A stretch of 30,621 bases of DNA from CAZIOH01 sp964540815 (GTDB lineage: Bacteria; Myxococcota_A; Polyangia; Fen-1088): the NCBI GenBank assembly GCA_964540815.1, contig CAZIOH010000081.1:1-30621 (forward strand), in the 5' to 3' direction. Each line of letters starts with the position of its first letter. Positions within the stretch are counted from its first letter, which is position 1. Shown one piece after another: positions 1-8,291 of the stretch. Under the pieces are notes generated by a model that worked only from the letters and a program-made list of their open reading frames with translations, was not told the origin of the DNA and did no database searches. The position numbers were made by a program, and so were the translations under genes.

Positions 1-880
<880 letters not shown>

Positions 881-1026
881 CGCGTTCTCCTTCGGTCAAG
901 CGGATGTCATGCGGAAAGGGGCGGGCCACGCCGGCCAGACAGCCGGACGGCCCTCCGCGATTTTAGCACGCTGCGAGATCGCGCGCGCGCCGTGCTTCGT
1001 GAAACGGTCGATCCCGTGATTGTAGA

Positions 1027-1959
1027 TCAGAAATGCGTGAGCGACCCATCTCGGCGGGCGTACCGGAGCGCCAGCCAGAACAACCACGCGCCGCTCGGGA
1101 CCAGCACGGCCGCGAAGGCGCCGAGCGCGAGCAGCGGCCGGGCCAGCGCGCCCGGCGAGGCGCCGAGCAAGAGAGCACCGCGGCTGGCCGCGAGCGCGTG
1201 GGTCAGCGGCAACAGGTTTCCGGCCCACCTCAGCGCCGGCGGGAGCACCGACACCGGATAGGCCACGCCCGACAGCAGCAAGGACGCCCCGCCGAGGAGC
1301 GCGGCCACCGGATTGGTCCGCCGCACCAGCATGGTCACCGCCCCCGAGAGCAAGCCGAGTCCCCCGAAGGCCGCCACCAGCAAGGGAAACGTCAGGGCCA
1401 AGGAAGGCCACGACACGTGTGGGAAGTGCACCCCGAACACCACCGAGGCCAGCGCGACATACACGCTCACCCTCAGGATGGCGAGCACGAACTCGTACAC
1501 CGGTCCCACCCCGAGGGCCATCCACGCGGGCACCGGGCTCGCGAGCTCCGCCTCCATCACCCCCATCACCTGGGCCATGCGCACGCGGTTCGACAGGTTG
1601 GTGACCCCGACCTGCTGCAGATCCATCACGATGAGGCCGACCACGGCGAAGGCCAGATAGTCCCCCCCGTAGGCGAGCAGATGTGGGTTGCTGGAGGCAC
1701 CGACCAGCCGGGCCAGGAAGGCCAGCGTCAACAGCGAGAAACAAAAGCCCACCCCCCGCACCAGCGTCGACACCCGGTAGCCAGCCGCCGTCCGCGCTTC
1801 TCGGCGTGCGAAGGCCAGCAGCACGCGCCAGAACCAGAGCGCCGGACCAGGTTGTGCCGTGGGCGTGGGCGCGGGCTTGGCCGCGGTCGCGGGCTTGACC
1901 GCGGGCGCAGGCCCTGCCGCGGGCCCTGCCACGACCTCGGGGGGGGGCGCGGGCCTCAC
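1027..1959 (-). CDS. ABC-2 type transporter permease
   Basis: The product is a 310-residue membrane protein with an Ala/Pro/Lys-rich N-terminal stretch of about 30 residues. About six hydrophobic segments follow, for example around FCFSLLTLAFLARLVG, YLAFAVVGLIVMDLQ, LTFPLLVAAFGGLGLLSG and LLGGASLLLSGVAYPVSVLP. The last one, with the VAYPVSVLPPALRW pattern, is typical of ABC-2 exporter permeases. The chosen GTG at 1959 overlaps the TGA of the ATPase gene (GTGA), implying translational coupling; an in-frame GTG at 1932 is an alternative that would remove part of the low-complexity leader. It should form an exporter with the adjacent ATPase. The substrate (lipid, polysaccharide or drug) cannot be read from the sequence. 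Confidence 0.88.
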   Translation of the reverse strand: MRPAPPPEVVAGPAAGPAPAVKPATAAKPAPTPTAQPGPALWFWRVLLAFARREARTAAGYRVSTLVRGVGFCFSLLTLAFLARLVGASSNPHLLAYGGDYLAFAVVGLIVMDLQQVGVTNLSNRVRMAQVMGVMEAELASPVPAWMALGVGPVYEFVLAILRVSVYVALASVVFGVHFPHVSWPSLALTFPLLVAAFGGLGLLSGAVTMLVRRTNPVAALLGGASLLLSGVAYPVSVLPPALRWAGNLLPLTHALAASRGALLLGASPGALARPLLALGAFAAVLVPSGAWLFWLALRYARRDGSLTHF

Positions 1960-2747
1960 AGACCGAGCTCCGCCTCGATGCGCGCCGGATCCATCTCTCC
2001 CACCAGCCGTCCCTGGCGGATGCGCAGCACCCGGTCCGCGAGCGCCCGTGCCTCGGTGGGATCGTTGGTGCCGACGAGGGCCGTCCGCCCCCCCGCGTGC
2101 AGCACGTCGTCCCGCAGGAACTGACGCAGGTCGCGCGCGCCCTCGGGGTCGAGCCCGAGGGTCGGCTCGTCGAGCAGCAGCACCCGCGCGTCGCCCATCA
2201 GGCCCCGCGCCAGCGCCAGCCGCTGTCGCATCCCGCGCGAGTAGGTGCGAAATGGCCGGTTCGTGGCCTCGGCGAGCCCCACCCGAGCCAGGAGCGCGTG
2301 GGCCCGGCGCCTCGACTCGGAGGCCGACAGGCCGTGCAACGCGCCGAAGAACTCCAGGTTGTGGAGCCCGGAGAGCGGCCAGTGGAAGCTGCGCTCGTCC
2401 CCGATCACGAACGACACCTTCCGCCGGAACTCGGTGCTGTGGACCCGCACATCGAGCCCGGCCACCCGCACGCTGCCGCTGGAGGCCTCGAGCAGTCCGG
2501 CGAGGATGCGCAAGAGCGTGGACTTCCCCGCGCCGTTCGGCCCCATGAGACACACGATCTCGCCCGCCGCGAGCTCGAACGAGACGTCGGCCAGCGCCGC
2601 CACCGGGGGCCGTCGGAGCTGCCCGCGCACGAGCTCCCGGATCCCCGCCGCCGGCCGGAAGGTCTTGCCCACCGCGCGCACCTCGATGTCGAGCGCCCCC
2701 TGCGCGGCCCGCCCCGAGCTCTGTGGCCGGGTGGTGGCGTCGGTCAC
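1956..2747 (-). CDS. ABC exporter ATP-binding protein (ABC-2 partner)
   Basis: This 263-residue nucleotide-binding subunit has Walker A GPNGAGKST (69-77), a signature motif of the YSRGM type (169-173, as in NodI/DrrA-like and polysaccharide exporters rather than LSGGQ), Walker B VLLLDEPT (189-196) and D-loop GLDPEG. Two switch positions are unusual. The Q-loop region reads SFVIGDERSFHW with no Gln. The H-loop position reads GTNDPTEA, with Asn228 where His is normal. The start is a GTG at 2747 whose last two bases open the TGA of mltG (GTGA). The gene also overlaps the permease by 4 nt, so mltG, ATPase and permease are probably translated from one message. The substrate is unknown. Confidence 0.9.
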   Translation of the reverse strand: MTDATTRPQSSGRAAQGALDIEVRAVGKTFRPAAGIRELVRGQLRRPPVAALADVSFELAAGEIVCLMGPNGAGKSTLLRILAGLLEASSGSVRVAGLDVRVHSTEFRRKVSFVIGDERSFHWPLSGLHNLEFFGALHGLSASESRRRAHALLARVGLAEATNRPFRTYSRGMRQRLALARGLMGDARVLLLDEPTLGLDPEGARDLRQFLRDDVLHAGGRTALVGTNDPTEARALADRVLRIRQGRLVGEMDPARIEAELGL

Positions 2748-3847
2748 GGTACGCCCATCGGCTTGCCGCCCCGCTGAAACCGCGCGACATTGGCCTCGTG
2801 CTCCGCGACGGTCTTCGAGAACACGTGGGTGCCGTCGTTGCGCGACACGAAGTAGAGGTAAGAGGTCTTGTCGGGCGCCATCACCGCCTCCATCGCCGCC
2901 CGCCCCGGGTTCGAGATGGGGCCGGGGGGCAGCCCCTCGTGCGCGTAGGTGCTGTAGGGGTTCTCGCGGTCGTCGAGCTGGATGCGGCGGATGCGGCCGT
3001 CCCAGCGCTCGCACGCCGCCGAGCGGGGCACCGCCACCGTGCATCCATAGATGATGGTCGGATCGGTCTGCAGCAGCTTCGGTTTGAAGGTCGGGAAGCG
3101 CAGGCGGTTGAGGAACACCTGGGCGATGCGGGGCCGCTCCTGCGGCTGGCCGGTCTCCTTCTCGACGATGGAGGCCAGGATCACCACCTTGTGATCGTCC
3201 CAGTCCAGCGTCCGGCGCAGCTCGGCCAGGCCCCGAGCATGCGCGGCGCGCAGCTCCTCGTAGACCTGGCGGTGGCGACGCACCATGGGCGCGAGGGCTC
3301 GGGCCGCCGGGGTGTGCGGGCGCATCTTGTAGGTGTCGGGGTAAAGATAGCCCTCGAGGGTCGCCCCGGGCAGGCCGAGCTGCGCCACGAACGAGGCGTC
3401 GGTGGCCTGCACCAGGAAGTCGTTGCGCGAGGTGATGCCGGCGGCGTCGAACAGCTCGGCCACCTCGACGATGTTCTTGCCGGGCGGGATGGTGACCGCC
3501 ACCAGCTCGTCGGCGGCCCCCTTGACCAGGACCTCGAGCATCTGCTTCGGAGAGGCCGGCGCCCAGATGACGTAGTGGCCGGCCTTGAAACGTCCGGCCA
3601 CGCCCCGCTGTCCCGCGTAGAGGCGGAAGATCGTCGCGCGGTTGATCAGCCCAGCCCTGGACAGCGTCTCGGCCACGTCCCCCGCGGTGGCGCCCTTGGC
3701 GATGTCGATCTCGACCCGACCCCGCGCCGAGCCGGTCGGCTTGTCCCCGTACCGCCAGGCGGAGTAGGCCGCCCAGGCCACGACCAGGAGCCCGAGCACG
3801 GTGGTGACGGAGAAGACCAGGAAGGCCTTTTTCATGTCGGGCTTCAT
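2744..3847 (-). CDS. mltG: Endolytic murein transglycosylase MltG (YceG-like)
   Basis: The 367-residue protein has an N-terminal transmembrane anchor (about 8-30) and a LysM-like region (about 45-115). The YceG/MltG catalytic domain follows, with EGYLYPDTY (165-173), ASIVEKET carrying the catalytic Glu229, LQTDPTIIYG (259-268) and GLPPGPISNPG (305-315). MltG cleaves nascent glycan strands at the inner membrane and is thought to set glycan chain length. Length matches the family. The start is an ATG at 3847; a second ATG at 3835 (MKKAFLV) would also keep the anchor, and neither has a strong ribosome-binding site. It lies 25 nt after ruvX and overlaps the ABC ATPase gene by 4 nt. Linkage with ruvX is a recurrent arrangement; linkage with an ABC-2 exporter is less expected. 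Confidence 0.95.
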   Translation of the reverse strand: MKPDMKKAFLVFSVTTVLGLLVVAWAAYSAWRYGDKPTGSARGRVEIDIAKGATAGDVAETLSRAGLINRATIFRLYAGQRGVAGRFKAGHYVIWAPASPKQMLEVLVKGAADELVAVTIPPGKNIVEVAELFDAAGITSRNDFLVQATDASFVAQLGLPGATLEGYLYPDTYKMRPHTPAARALAPMVRRHRQVYEELRAAHARGLAELRRTLDWDDHKVVILASIVEKETGQPQERPRIAQVFLNRLRFPTFKPKLLQTDPTIIYGCTVAVPRSAACERWDGRIRRIQLDDRENPYSTYAHEGLPPGPISNPGRAAMEAVMAPDKTSYLYFVSRNDGTHVFSKTVAEHEANVARFQRGGKPMGVP

Positions 3848-3872
3848 CTCGTTGTCGTTGCGGCTCGACCCT

Positions 3873-4352
3873 TCAATCGGGTCCCCGGAATCCCGCCGGC
3901 CCGGCTCCAGGCACGGCGTGGACGGCGGGGTCGCCCGTCGCCCGCGCGGCCATCCAGCGTTCGAGGATCAGCGCCGCCGCCACCCGGTCGACGACCTGCT
4001 TGCGGCGGGCCCGCGACAGGTCGGCCGCCAGCAACACCTGCTCGGCCTCGACGGTCGTGAAGCTCTCGTCGACGAGCTCGACTGGCAAGCCGAGGAACGC
4101 CCGCAGCCGCTCGGCGAAGGCCTGCGCCGCGCGCGCCGGGCGACCGACCTCGCCGTCGGGGCCGAGCGGCAATCCGAGGACCACCCGATCGGCGTCGTAG
4201 GTGCGCACCACCGCACCGATGGCCCGCAGATCCCGCTCGCCGCCGTGACGGGCCAGCGTGGCGAGAGGCTGGGCGGTGAGGCCGAGGCCGTCGGTGACCG
4301 CCACGCCGATTCGGCGGGTTCCGAGATCCACGGCCACGACACGTCTCGACAT
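3873..4352 (-). CDS. ruvX: Putative pre-16S rRNA nuclease / Holliday junction resolvase-like protein (YqgF)
   Basis: This 159-residue protein of the RNase H-like YqgF/RuvX family has AVDLGTRRIGVA (Asp9) at the N-terminus, then VVLGLPLGPDG and VDESFTTVEAE (acidic Asp95/Glu96). DRVAAALILE near residue 122 carries the C-terminal Asp. Family members process the 5' end of 16S rRNA and have also been described as resolvase-like; they act in the cytoplasm. The last ~20 residues (Ala/Gly/Pro-rich) lie beyond the conserved fold. The ATG at 4352 has no clear Shine-Dalgarno sequence. It heads the ruvX-mltG-ABC run and is divergent from the DUF3467 gene across 68 bp, which must hold both promoters. Confidence 0.92.
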   Translation of the reverse strand: MSRRVVAVDLGTRRIGVAVTDGLGLTAQPLATLARHGGERDLRAIGAVVRTYDADRVVLGLPLGPDGEVGRPARAAQAFAERLRAFLGLPVELVDESFTTVEAEQVLLAADLSRARRKQVVDRVAAALILERWMAARATGDPAVHAVPGAGPAGFRGPD

Positions 4353-4420
4353 TGGGACTGGGGTTATATCGCAACCGGAACCGCTCGCCGCCCGGCCAGG
4401 GGCGGAGTAAGAACCTGCGC

Positions 4421-4726
4421 ATGTCGGAACCGATCAAGGCGCCCGGGGCCCCGCCCCAGATCCAGCTCGACATCGACGATGTCACGGCGCAGGGCGCGTT
4501 CACGAACCTGGTCCTCCTCAATCACAACGACAGCGAGTTCGTCCTGGACTTCGCGTACGTGCAGCCGACCTCCAACCGGGCACGGGTGCGGGCCCGCATC
4601 CTCGCCACACCTCGCCATGCCAAGCAGCTGCTGCGCGCGCTCGAGCTCAACATCCGGCGCTACGAGGCCCGCTACGGCAGCATCCCCGAGCCCGAAGCCG
4701 GACCGCCCGGCCCTCCCCCGAGCTGA
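4421..4726 (+). CDS. DUF3467 domain-containing small protein
   Basis: This 101-residue protein matches the DUF3467 pattern: a short N-terminal segment, then LDIDDVTAQGAFTNLVLLNH, an FVLDFAYVQP strand, RARVRARILATPRHAKQLLR and a helix ending LNIRRYEARYG. A Pro-rich tail follows. DUF3467 proteins are small cytoplasmic proteins of unknown function, widespread in bacteria and common in deltaproteobacteria. The start is the ATG at 4421, with GGAG 13 nt upstream, which is rather distant; the open frame extends to 4352, but that part looks non-coding and overlaps the ruvX start. It is the only plus-strand gene between 1 and 6384 and converges on the LD-carboxypeptidase gene, with 20 nt between the stops. 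Confidence 0.85.
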   Translation: MSEPIKAPGAPPQIQLDIDDVTAQGAFTNLVLLNHNDSEFVLDFAYVQPTSNRARVRARILATPRHAKQLLRALELNIRRYEARYGSIPEPEAGPPGPPPS

Positions 4727-4746
4727 GGACCTGCGCCCCGGGGGGC

Positions 4747-5670
4747 TCACGCGACGGCGCCCTCGAGGGCGGTGAGGGTCCCGAAGCGGGTGTCGAGCTC
4801 GACCCGAGCGCCGTAGGGCAGCGCCACGTTGCGGCTGCCGTGGCCGAACGCCCCCCCCAGCATGACCGGGATGGCCAGGCGGCCGAGGCGCTCCTCCAGC
4901 ACCTCCTCGACGGTGGGCGAGCCGGCCCGGGTGGCCTCGGGCTCGAGACACCCCGAGAACGCACCCAGCACCACCCCCGAGACCGCGGAGAACACCCCGG
5001 CCCCATCGAGGTGGGTGATCAGGCGATCCACGCGGTACGGACGTTCGCCGAGATCCTCGAGGAAGAGGATGGCGCCGCCGAGGTCCGGCAGGTAGGGCGT
5101 GCCGATGAGACGCGAAAAGACCTCGAGGTTCCCGCCAAGAAGAGGGCCCTGGACCCGCCCGGGAACCAGCGGGTCGAGCTGATCCAGGAGCAGCCTCGGC
5201 GCCGGATCCTCGAGGGCCCGAAAGAGGCTCTCGTGATCGAGGTCGGACAGGGAGGGCAACTGGGTCACGACTGGACCATGGATCGCGACGACTCCGGCGC
5301 GCGCCGCCCAGCCGAGGAGCGCGGTCCCGTCCGAGAACCCGACCAGCGGAACCGGGGAGGCGGGTTGCCGAAGGTCGCGCAAGAGCGATGGATCCATGAA
5401 CGGCAGGATGCGGGTGAGCCCGTACCCGCCGCGCGCCATCACGATCGCTCGGGCATCCGGGTCGAGGAGCGCGGCCCGCAGCTCCGCCGCGCGGCGTTCG
5501 TCCGGGCCGGCCAGGAAGCCCTCGCGGGCGAACAGCCCCTCGTCGTACACCAGCTTGTATCGTCGCCCGAGGATCTCGGCCCCACGCAGGAACGCCTCGC
5601 GCGGCACGGGGCCAGAGGGAGCCACGACCCGCACGGTATCTCCAGGCCGCAGCCGAGGCGGCCGGATCAC
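4747..5670 (-). CDS. LD-carboxypeptidase, peptidase family S66
   Basis: The 307-residue protein has the two-domain S66 architecture. The catalytic residues are recognisable: nucleophile Ser113 in LVGFSDGTALLG, Glu205 in ILFLEDLGERPYRVDR, and His277 in GGAFGHGSRN. LRPGDTVRVVAPSGP at the N-terminus and MARGGYGLTRILP are also diagnostic. S66 enzymes cleave the L,D bond of tetrapeptide stems during murein recycling (LdcA) or act on related substrates (MccF); recycling is the likely role here. The start is a GTG at 5670 that overlaps the TGA of the upstream PilZ-like gene (GTGA), so the two are translationally coupled. No signal peptide is seen, so it should be cytoplasmic. Confidence 0.93.
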   Translation of the reverse strand: MIRPPRLRPGDTVRVVAPSGPVPREAFLRGAEILGRRYKLVYDEGLFAREGFLAGPDERRAAELRAALLDPDARAIVMARGGYGLTRILPFMDPSLLRDLRQPASPVPLVGFSDGTALLGWAARAGVVAIHGPVVTQLPSLSDLDHESLFRALEDPAPRLLLDQLDPLVPGRVQGPLLGGNLEVFSRLIGTPYLPDLGGAILFLEDLGERPYRVDRLITHLDGAGVFSAVSGVVLGAFSGCLEPEATRAGSPTVEEVLEERLGRLAIPVMLGGAFGHGSRNVALPYGARVELDTRFGTLTALEGAVA

Positions 5671-6248
5671 CGGCGTCGGTTCCGGCGATTCTTGCGCGGC
5701 GGACCACCAGCGGCCGGGGCCCCGGGCTCGGAGCCCCCCACCGAAGGCTCGGAGGGCCCACCCGCGGGCTCGGGTGAAAACACCGGGCCGGAATCAGCGC
5801 CCACCGGCTCGGTCCCCACCTCGGAGTCCTCGGGCTCGGTGACCAGGCCCGCGGCGGAGGCGGCCGAGGGGCCGGGAGTGGGAGCGGCAACCCCGGGGAT
5901 CGCGCCCCAAGGGCGAGAGGGCGACGGTGAGGGTGAGGGTGACGGCGACGCGGGCGCGGCGGGAGCCGCCTCCCCTCCCGGCGAGGTGCCCGTCACTCCC
6001 AGGTGAGCGGCCACCCCGGGCTCGAGGAAGCGCACCCGCATCCCCGAGCGCGCTGGATCCGGCGATTCGAGGACCGACTGCACCTGCGCCGCCACCGCGC
6101 GCTCCTCGATCCCGAGAACGACCGGCGTGCCGACTGGCAGGGGCTCCGGGATCGCCAGGAAGAGCACGTCGCCGAGCCCCTCGCCGTCCAGCTCGCGGAG
6201 GGCGGAGGCGCGCCCAACGACCACACCCGCATAACGGATTTCGATCAT
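5667..6248 (-). CDS. PilZ-like N-terminal domain protein with long low-complexity tail
   Basis: The protein has about 193 residues. The first ~85 (MIEIRYAGVVVGRASAL..., IPEPLPVGTPVVL, SGMRVRFLEPG) look like a small beta-rich domain resembling PilZ proteins of myxobacteria; this is a tentative match, since no full RxxxR motif is visible. The remaining ~110 residues are disordered and rich in Pro, Ser, Gly and Glu, including an SP dipeptide run and a basic end RKNRRNRRR. The ATG at 6248 has GGAG 3 nt upstream; a GTG at 6257 is an alternative start without a ribosome-binding site. It overlaps the S66 gene by 4 nt. If PilZ-like, it could bind cyclic di-GMP, but that is not demonstrated by the sequence. 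Confidence 0.7.
   Translation of the reverse strand: MIEIRYAGVVVGRASALRELDGEGLGDVLFLAIPEPLPVGTPVVLGIEERAVAAQVQSVLESPDPARSGMRVRFLEPGVAAHLGVTGTSPGGEAAPAAPASPSPSPSPSPSRPWGAIPGVAAPTPGPSAASAAGLVTEPEDSEVGTEPVGADSGPVFSPEPAGGPSEPSVGGSEPGAPAAGGPPRKNRRNRRR
5926..5949. repeat. Degenerate hexanucleotide tandem array (GGTGAG type)
   Basis: Four hexamer units (GGTGAG, GGTGAG, GGTGAC, GGCGAC) lie inside the PilZ-like gene and encode its Ser-Pro run on the minus strand. Changes in unit number would keep the frame. Confidence 0.8.
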
Positions 6249-6316
6249 CTTCTCCACCGGAGCAGTCTATCCCAAGAAGGAACCCAGCAAGAAGGAGCGC
6301 AGAAAGGTCCAGGATC

Positions 6317-6347
6317 TTGAACTTGTGGAGACGCGCGTTTAAGTTCA
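6317..6347 (+). promoter_or_regulatory. Candidate promoter/operator of the 6385-8036 gene pair
   Basis: A TTGAAC at 6317-6322 and TTAAGT at 6339-6344, 16 nt apart, make a plausible -35/-10 pair. The same stretch is bounded by an inverted repeat, TGAACTT (6318-6324) and AAGTTCA (6341-6347), which could be an operator or a coincidence. It sits in the 136-bp divergent gap between the PilZ-like gene and the exported coiled-coil protein, 38 nt before the latter's ATG. Confidence 0.4.
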
Positions 6348-6384
6348 GCGTGCTTACTCTTCCCGAATCAGGAGAACTCATCTT

Positions 6385-6834
6385 ATGAAACGCCGGCCTT
6401 CACCGACGTTCTTGGTCATCTCTCTCTGCGTGACGTTTCTCGGGCTCCTCGGCTTCGAGAACCGGGCGAGGGCCGACGAGGACGACGATCTTCAACGACA
6501 GATCGACACCCAGAAAACCGGTGCCAGCGACCTCGAGCACCTCGACACCCGACATTCCGCCACCTCCGAGCTCCAGCGCCTCCGCGACTGGCTGGCGCAG
6601 GCGTGGGATCTGCGCAACAAGCACGAGCCGGACGCGGCGCGCGAGGTCCTCGACCGATGCCTGGCCCAGGGGGATCTGATCCGGCAGATCATCGCCGCGG
6701 CCCAGATCCGCTCGGAGGTCTCCGACCGGGAGGCGACGCTGCAGAAGACCAAGGACAAGATCGCCCGCCAGCGCAAGGCCCTGCTCGACGCCCAGATGCA
6801 GAAGAAGGTCCTCGAACCGAGGGTCGGCCAATGA
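6385..6834 (+). CDS. Exported small coiled-coil protein upstream of an OmpA-like lipoprotein
   Basis: The 149-residue protein has a clear Sec signal peptide: a basic n-region MKRR, a hydrophobic core TFLVISLCVTFLGLLGF, and likely cleavage after RARA near residue 30. The mature part is highly charged and helical, with heptad-like segments in LQRLRDWLAQAWDLRNKH and in TLQKTKDKIARQRKALLDAQ, so a coiled coil is likely. No known domain is recognised. The ATG at 6385 is preceded by AGGAG about 10 nt upstream. The TGA overlaps the ATG of the OmpA-like gene (ATGA), pointing to coupled expression and perhaps a joint role in the periplasm. Its function is unknown. Confidence 0.85.
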   Translation: MKRRPSPTFLVISLCVTFLGLLGFENRARADEDDDLQRQIDTQKTGASDLEHLDTRHSATSELQRLRDWLAQAWDLRNKHEPDAAREVLDRCLAQGDLIRQIIAAAQIRSEVSDREATLQKTKDKIARQRKALLDAQMQKKVLEPRVGQ

Positions 6835-8036
6835 CCCTGCGCGTGCACACGATGAGCCGGATGCTGGTCGCCTCGGCCATCGGAGCCTCGGCGCTGGGAG
6901 CCCTGGTGGGACTGGAAGCCTGCGCGCCCGTCCCCAAGCCAGCGGCCCTGGTCTCGTACGAGGATCTGCACCGCGATCCCCGCACCGAGGTGACGCGCAA
7001 GCAGTTCCCCGATCTGGTGGCCAGCGCCGAGCAGCTCGGCCAGCGCGCCGAGAAGGAGTGGCAGTCGAACAACCTCGACGACTCCACCCGGGCGGCCCTG
7101 GTGGCGGAGATCAAGCTCAAGACCGCCCTGGCCCGCTACGATCAGGCGCAGTCGCGGGCGCGGCTGCAGGCCATCAAGACCGAGCAGGCCGAGGCGGACC
7201 TGACCCTGACCGAGGTGGAGAAGGATCTCGGCGCCACCACCGAGCAGGTCAAGCTCATGCAGCAGCTCTCCGAGGCCCGTCAGGCGGCCAACGAGGAGAA
7301 GCAGCGGCTGGCGGCGCAGATGTCGTCGCAGCAACAGAAGACAGAGCAGCTGTCGAACCAGCTGACCACCGAGCAGAAGCGCACCGAGGCCCAGGTGGCG
7401 GTGCGGACCGCCGAGACGGTGGACGCCGCCAAGTACGCCGCGCCCGAGTACGGGGCCGCCACCAACATGCTGGCCAAGGCGGACGTCGAGATCAGCCAGG
7501 GCAACTGGCAAGGCGCGCAGGCCAGCCTGGAGGTCGCGCGCAAGTCGGCCGAGAAGGCGACCGAGATCGCCAAGCCGATCTACGAGCAGGCGGAGCGCGC
7601 GACCGCCAGCAAGGCACGGGACGAGTCGCTGGCGCGGGATGCCGCGGCGCTGCCAGGGGTGGCGGTGCGGATCGAGCCGAACGGCGAGCTCCAGCGGCTG
7701 ATCATCTCGCTCGGAGAGCTGTTCACGCGCCAGCAGACCACCCTCGAGCCCGGCAAGGACGAGTCCCTGGCGCCGGTGGCCGCCCTCATCTCCAAGTACC
7801 CAAGCTATCCGATCCAGGTGATCGGGCACACCGACAACCGTGGCAGGGCCGGCGAGCTCATCGCCCTGTCGCAGGCGCGGGCCCAGTCGGTCTTCTCGGC
7901 GCTGGTCGCCAAGGGGGTCGAGGCCAAGCGGATCCTGGTCAGTGGCCAGGGGCCGAACGCACCGATCGCCGACAACAAGGTCGCGGCCGGACGCAAGAAG
8001 AACAACCGCGTCGAGATCATCTTTCTGTACCACTAA
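6831..8036 (+). CDS. DUF4398 and OmpA C-terminal domain lipoprotein
   Basis: This 401-residue protein has an N-terminal signal ending LVGLEAC, so Cys31 is the likely lipid-modified residue (Glu at -2 is unusual). A long coiled coil, about 60-195, is rich in Gln/Glu. A DUF4398-like helical segment follows, about 199-265 (KYAAPEYGAATNMLAKA, NWQGAQASLEVARKSAEKA). An OmpA/MotB peptidoglycan-binding domain occupies about 297-400, with IQVIGHTDNRG, LSQARAQSVFSAL and GRKKNNRVEI. It should be anchored in the outer membrane and grip the peptidoglycan. The start chosen is the ATG at 6831 that overlaps the previous stop; ATG 6852 is an alternative. It probably spaces or tethers the envelope, together with the preceding exported protein. 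Confidence 0.9.
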   Translation: MTLRVHTMSRMLVASAIGASALGALVGLEACAPVPKPAALVSYEDLHRDPRTEVTRKQFPDLVASAEQLGQRAEKEWQSNNLDDSTRAALVAEIKLKTALARYDQAQSRARLQAIKTEQAEADLTLTEVEKDLGATTEQVKLMQQLSEARQAANEEKQRLAAQMSSQQQKTEQLSNQLTTEQKRTEAQVAVRTAETVDAAKYAAPEYGAATNMLAKADVEISQGNWQGAQASLEVARKSAEKATEIAKPIYEQAERATASKARDESLARDAAALPGVAVRIEPNGELQRLIISLGELFTRQQTTLEPGKDESLAPVAALISKYPSYPIQVIGHTDNRGRAGELIALSQARAQSVFSALVAKGVEAKRILVSGQGPNAPIADNKVAAGRKKNNRVEIIFLYH

Positions 8037-8041
8037 AGGGC

Positions 8042-8102
8042 GCGCCTTCGGCGCTCGCGGGAAGGGGCGGACGGATGCGCCTTCGGCGCTCGCGGGAAGG
8101 GG
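8042..8102. repeat. Direct repeat, two 26-bp copies
   Basis: The copies at 8042-8067 and 8077-8102 are identical, begin GCGCCTTCGGCGCTCGCGGG and end AAGGGG, with 9 bp between them. Each has the internal near-palindrome GCGCCTTCGGCGC. They start 6 bp after the OmpA-like stop codon, so they are transcribed or lie at the 3' end of that operon. Confidence 0.85.
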
Positions 8103-8115
8103 AGGACCCCTCCCC
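8099..8115 (+). terminator. GC-rich hairpin, possible 3' end of the OmpA-like operon
   Basis: GGGGAGG-ACC-CCTCCCC is a perfect 7-bp stem with a 3-nt loop, about 60 nt after the stop codon. No T-run follows, so it is not a classical intrinsic terminator; it may stabilise the 3' end or be part of the REP-like material. Confidence 0.35.
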
Positions 8116-8265
8116 GCGGGCCCCTCCCGGGGACGACGAGAATCGGGCCCAGATCTGCTTTGCTGGTGCTGTCTCCGGTTGGCAAAGCCAACCTCCGATC
8201 CTCCGGGAAGTCCGGTGAGCTGCGTCGGCTCATCCCTACGGGGACAGGGAAAGCCGAATCTTGTC

Positions 8266-8291
8266 CCCTCCCCCCGCGAACGGGGGGAGGG
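8266..8291. repeat. REP-like palindrome
   Basis: CCCTCCCCCC and GGGGGGAGGG form a perfect 10-bp stem around the loop GCGAAC. Purine-rich GAGGG repeats follow on the right. The left arm plus GC (12 nt) recurs exactly at 11605-11616, on the other side of the cysteine-rich gene. The shape is that of interspersed palindromic repeats of GC-rich proteobacteria. Confidence 0.6.

Noticed and set aside
1960..2790. Long N-terminal extension of the permease frame
   Set aside because: It overlaps the ABC ATPase in another frame and is Arg/Ala-rich; the GTG at the ATPase stop explains the start.
8042..8102. Possible CRISPR array
   Set aside because: Only two copies with a 9-bp spacer and no cas genes; a simple direct repeat.
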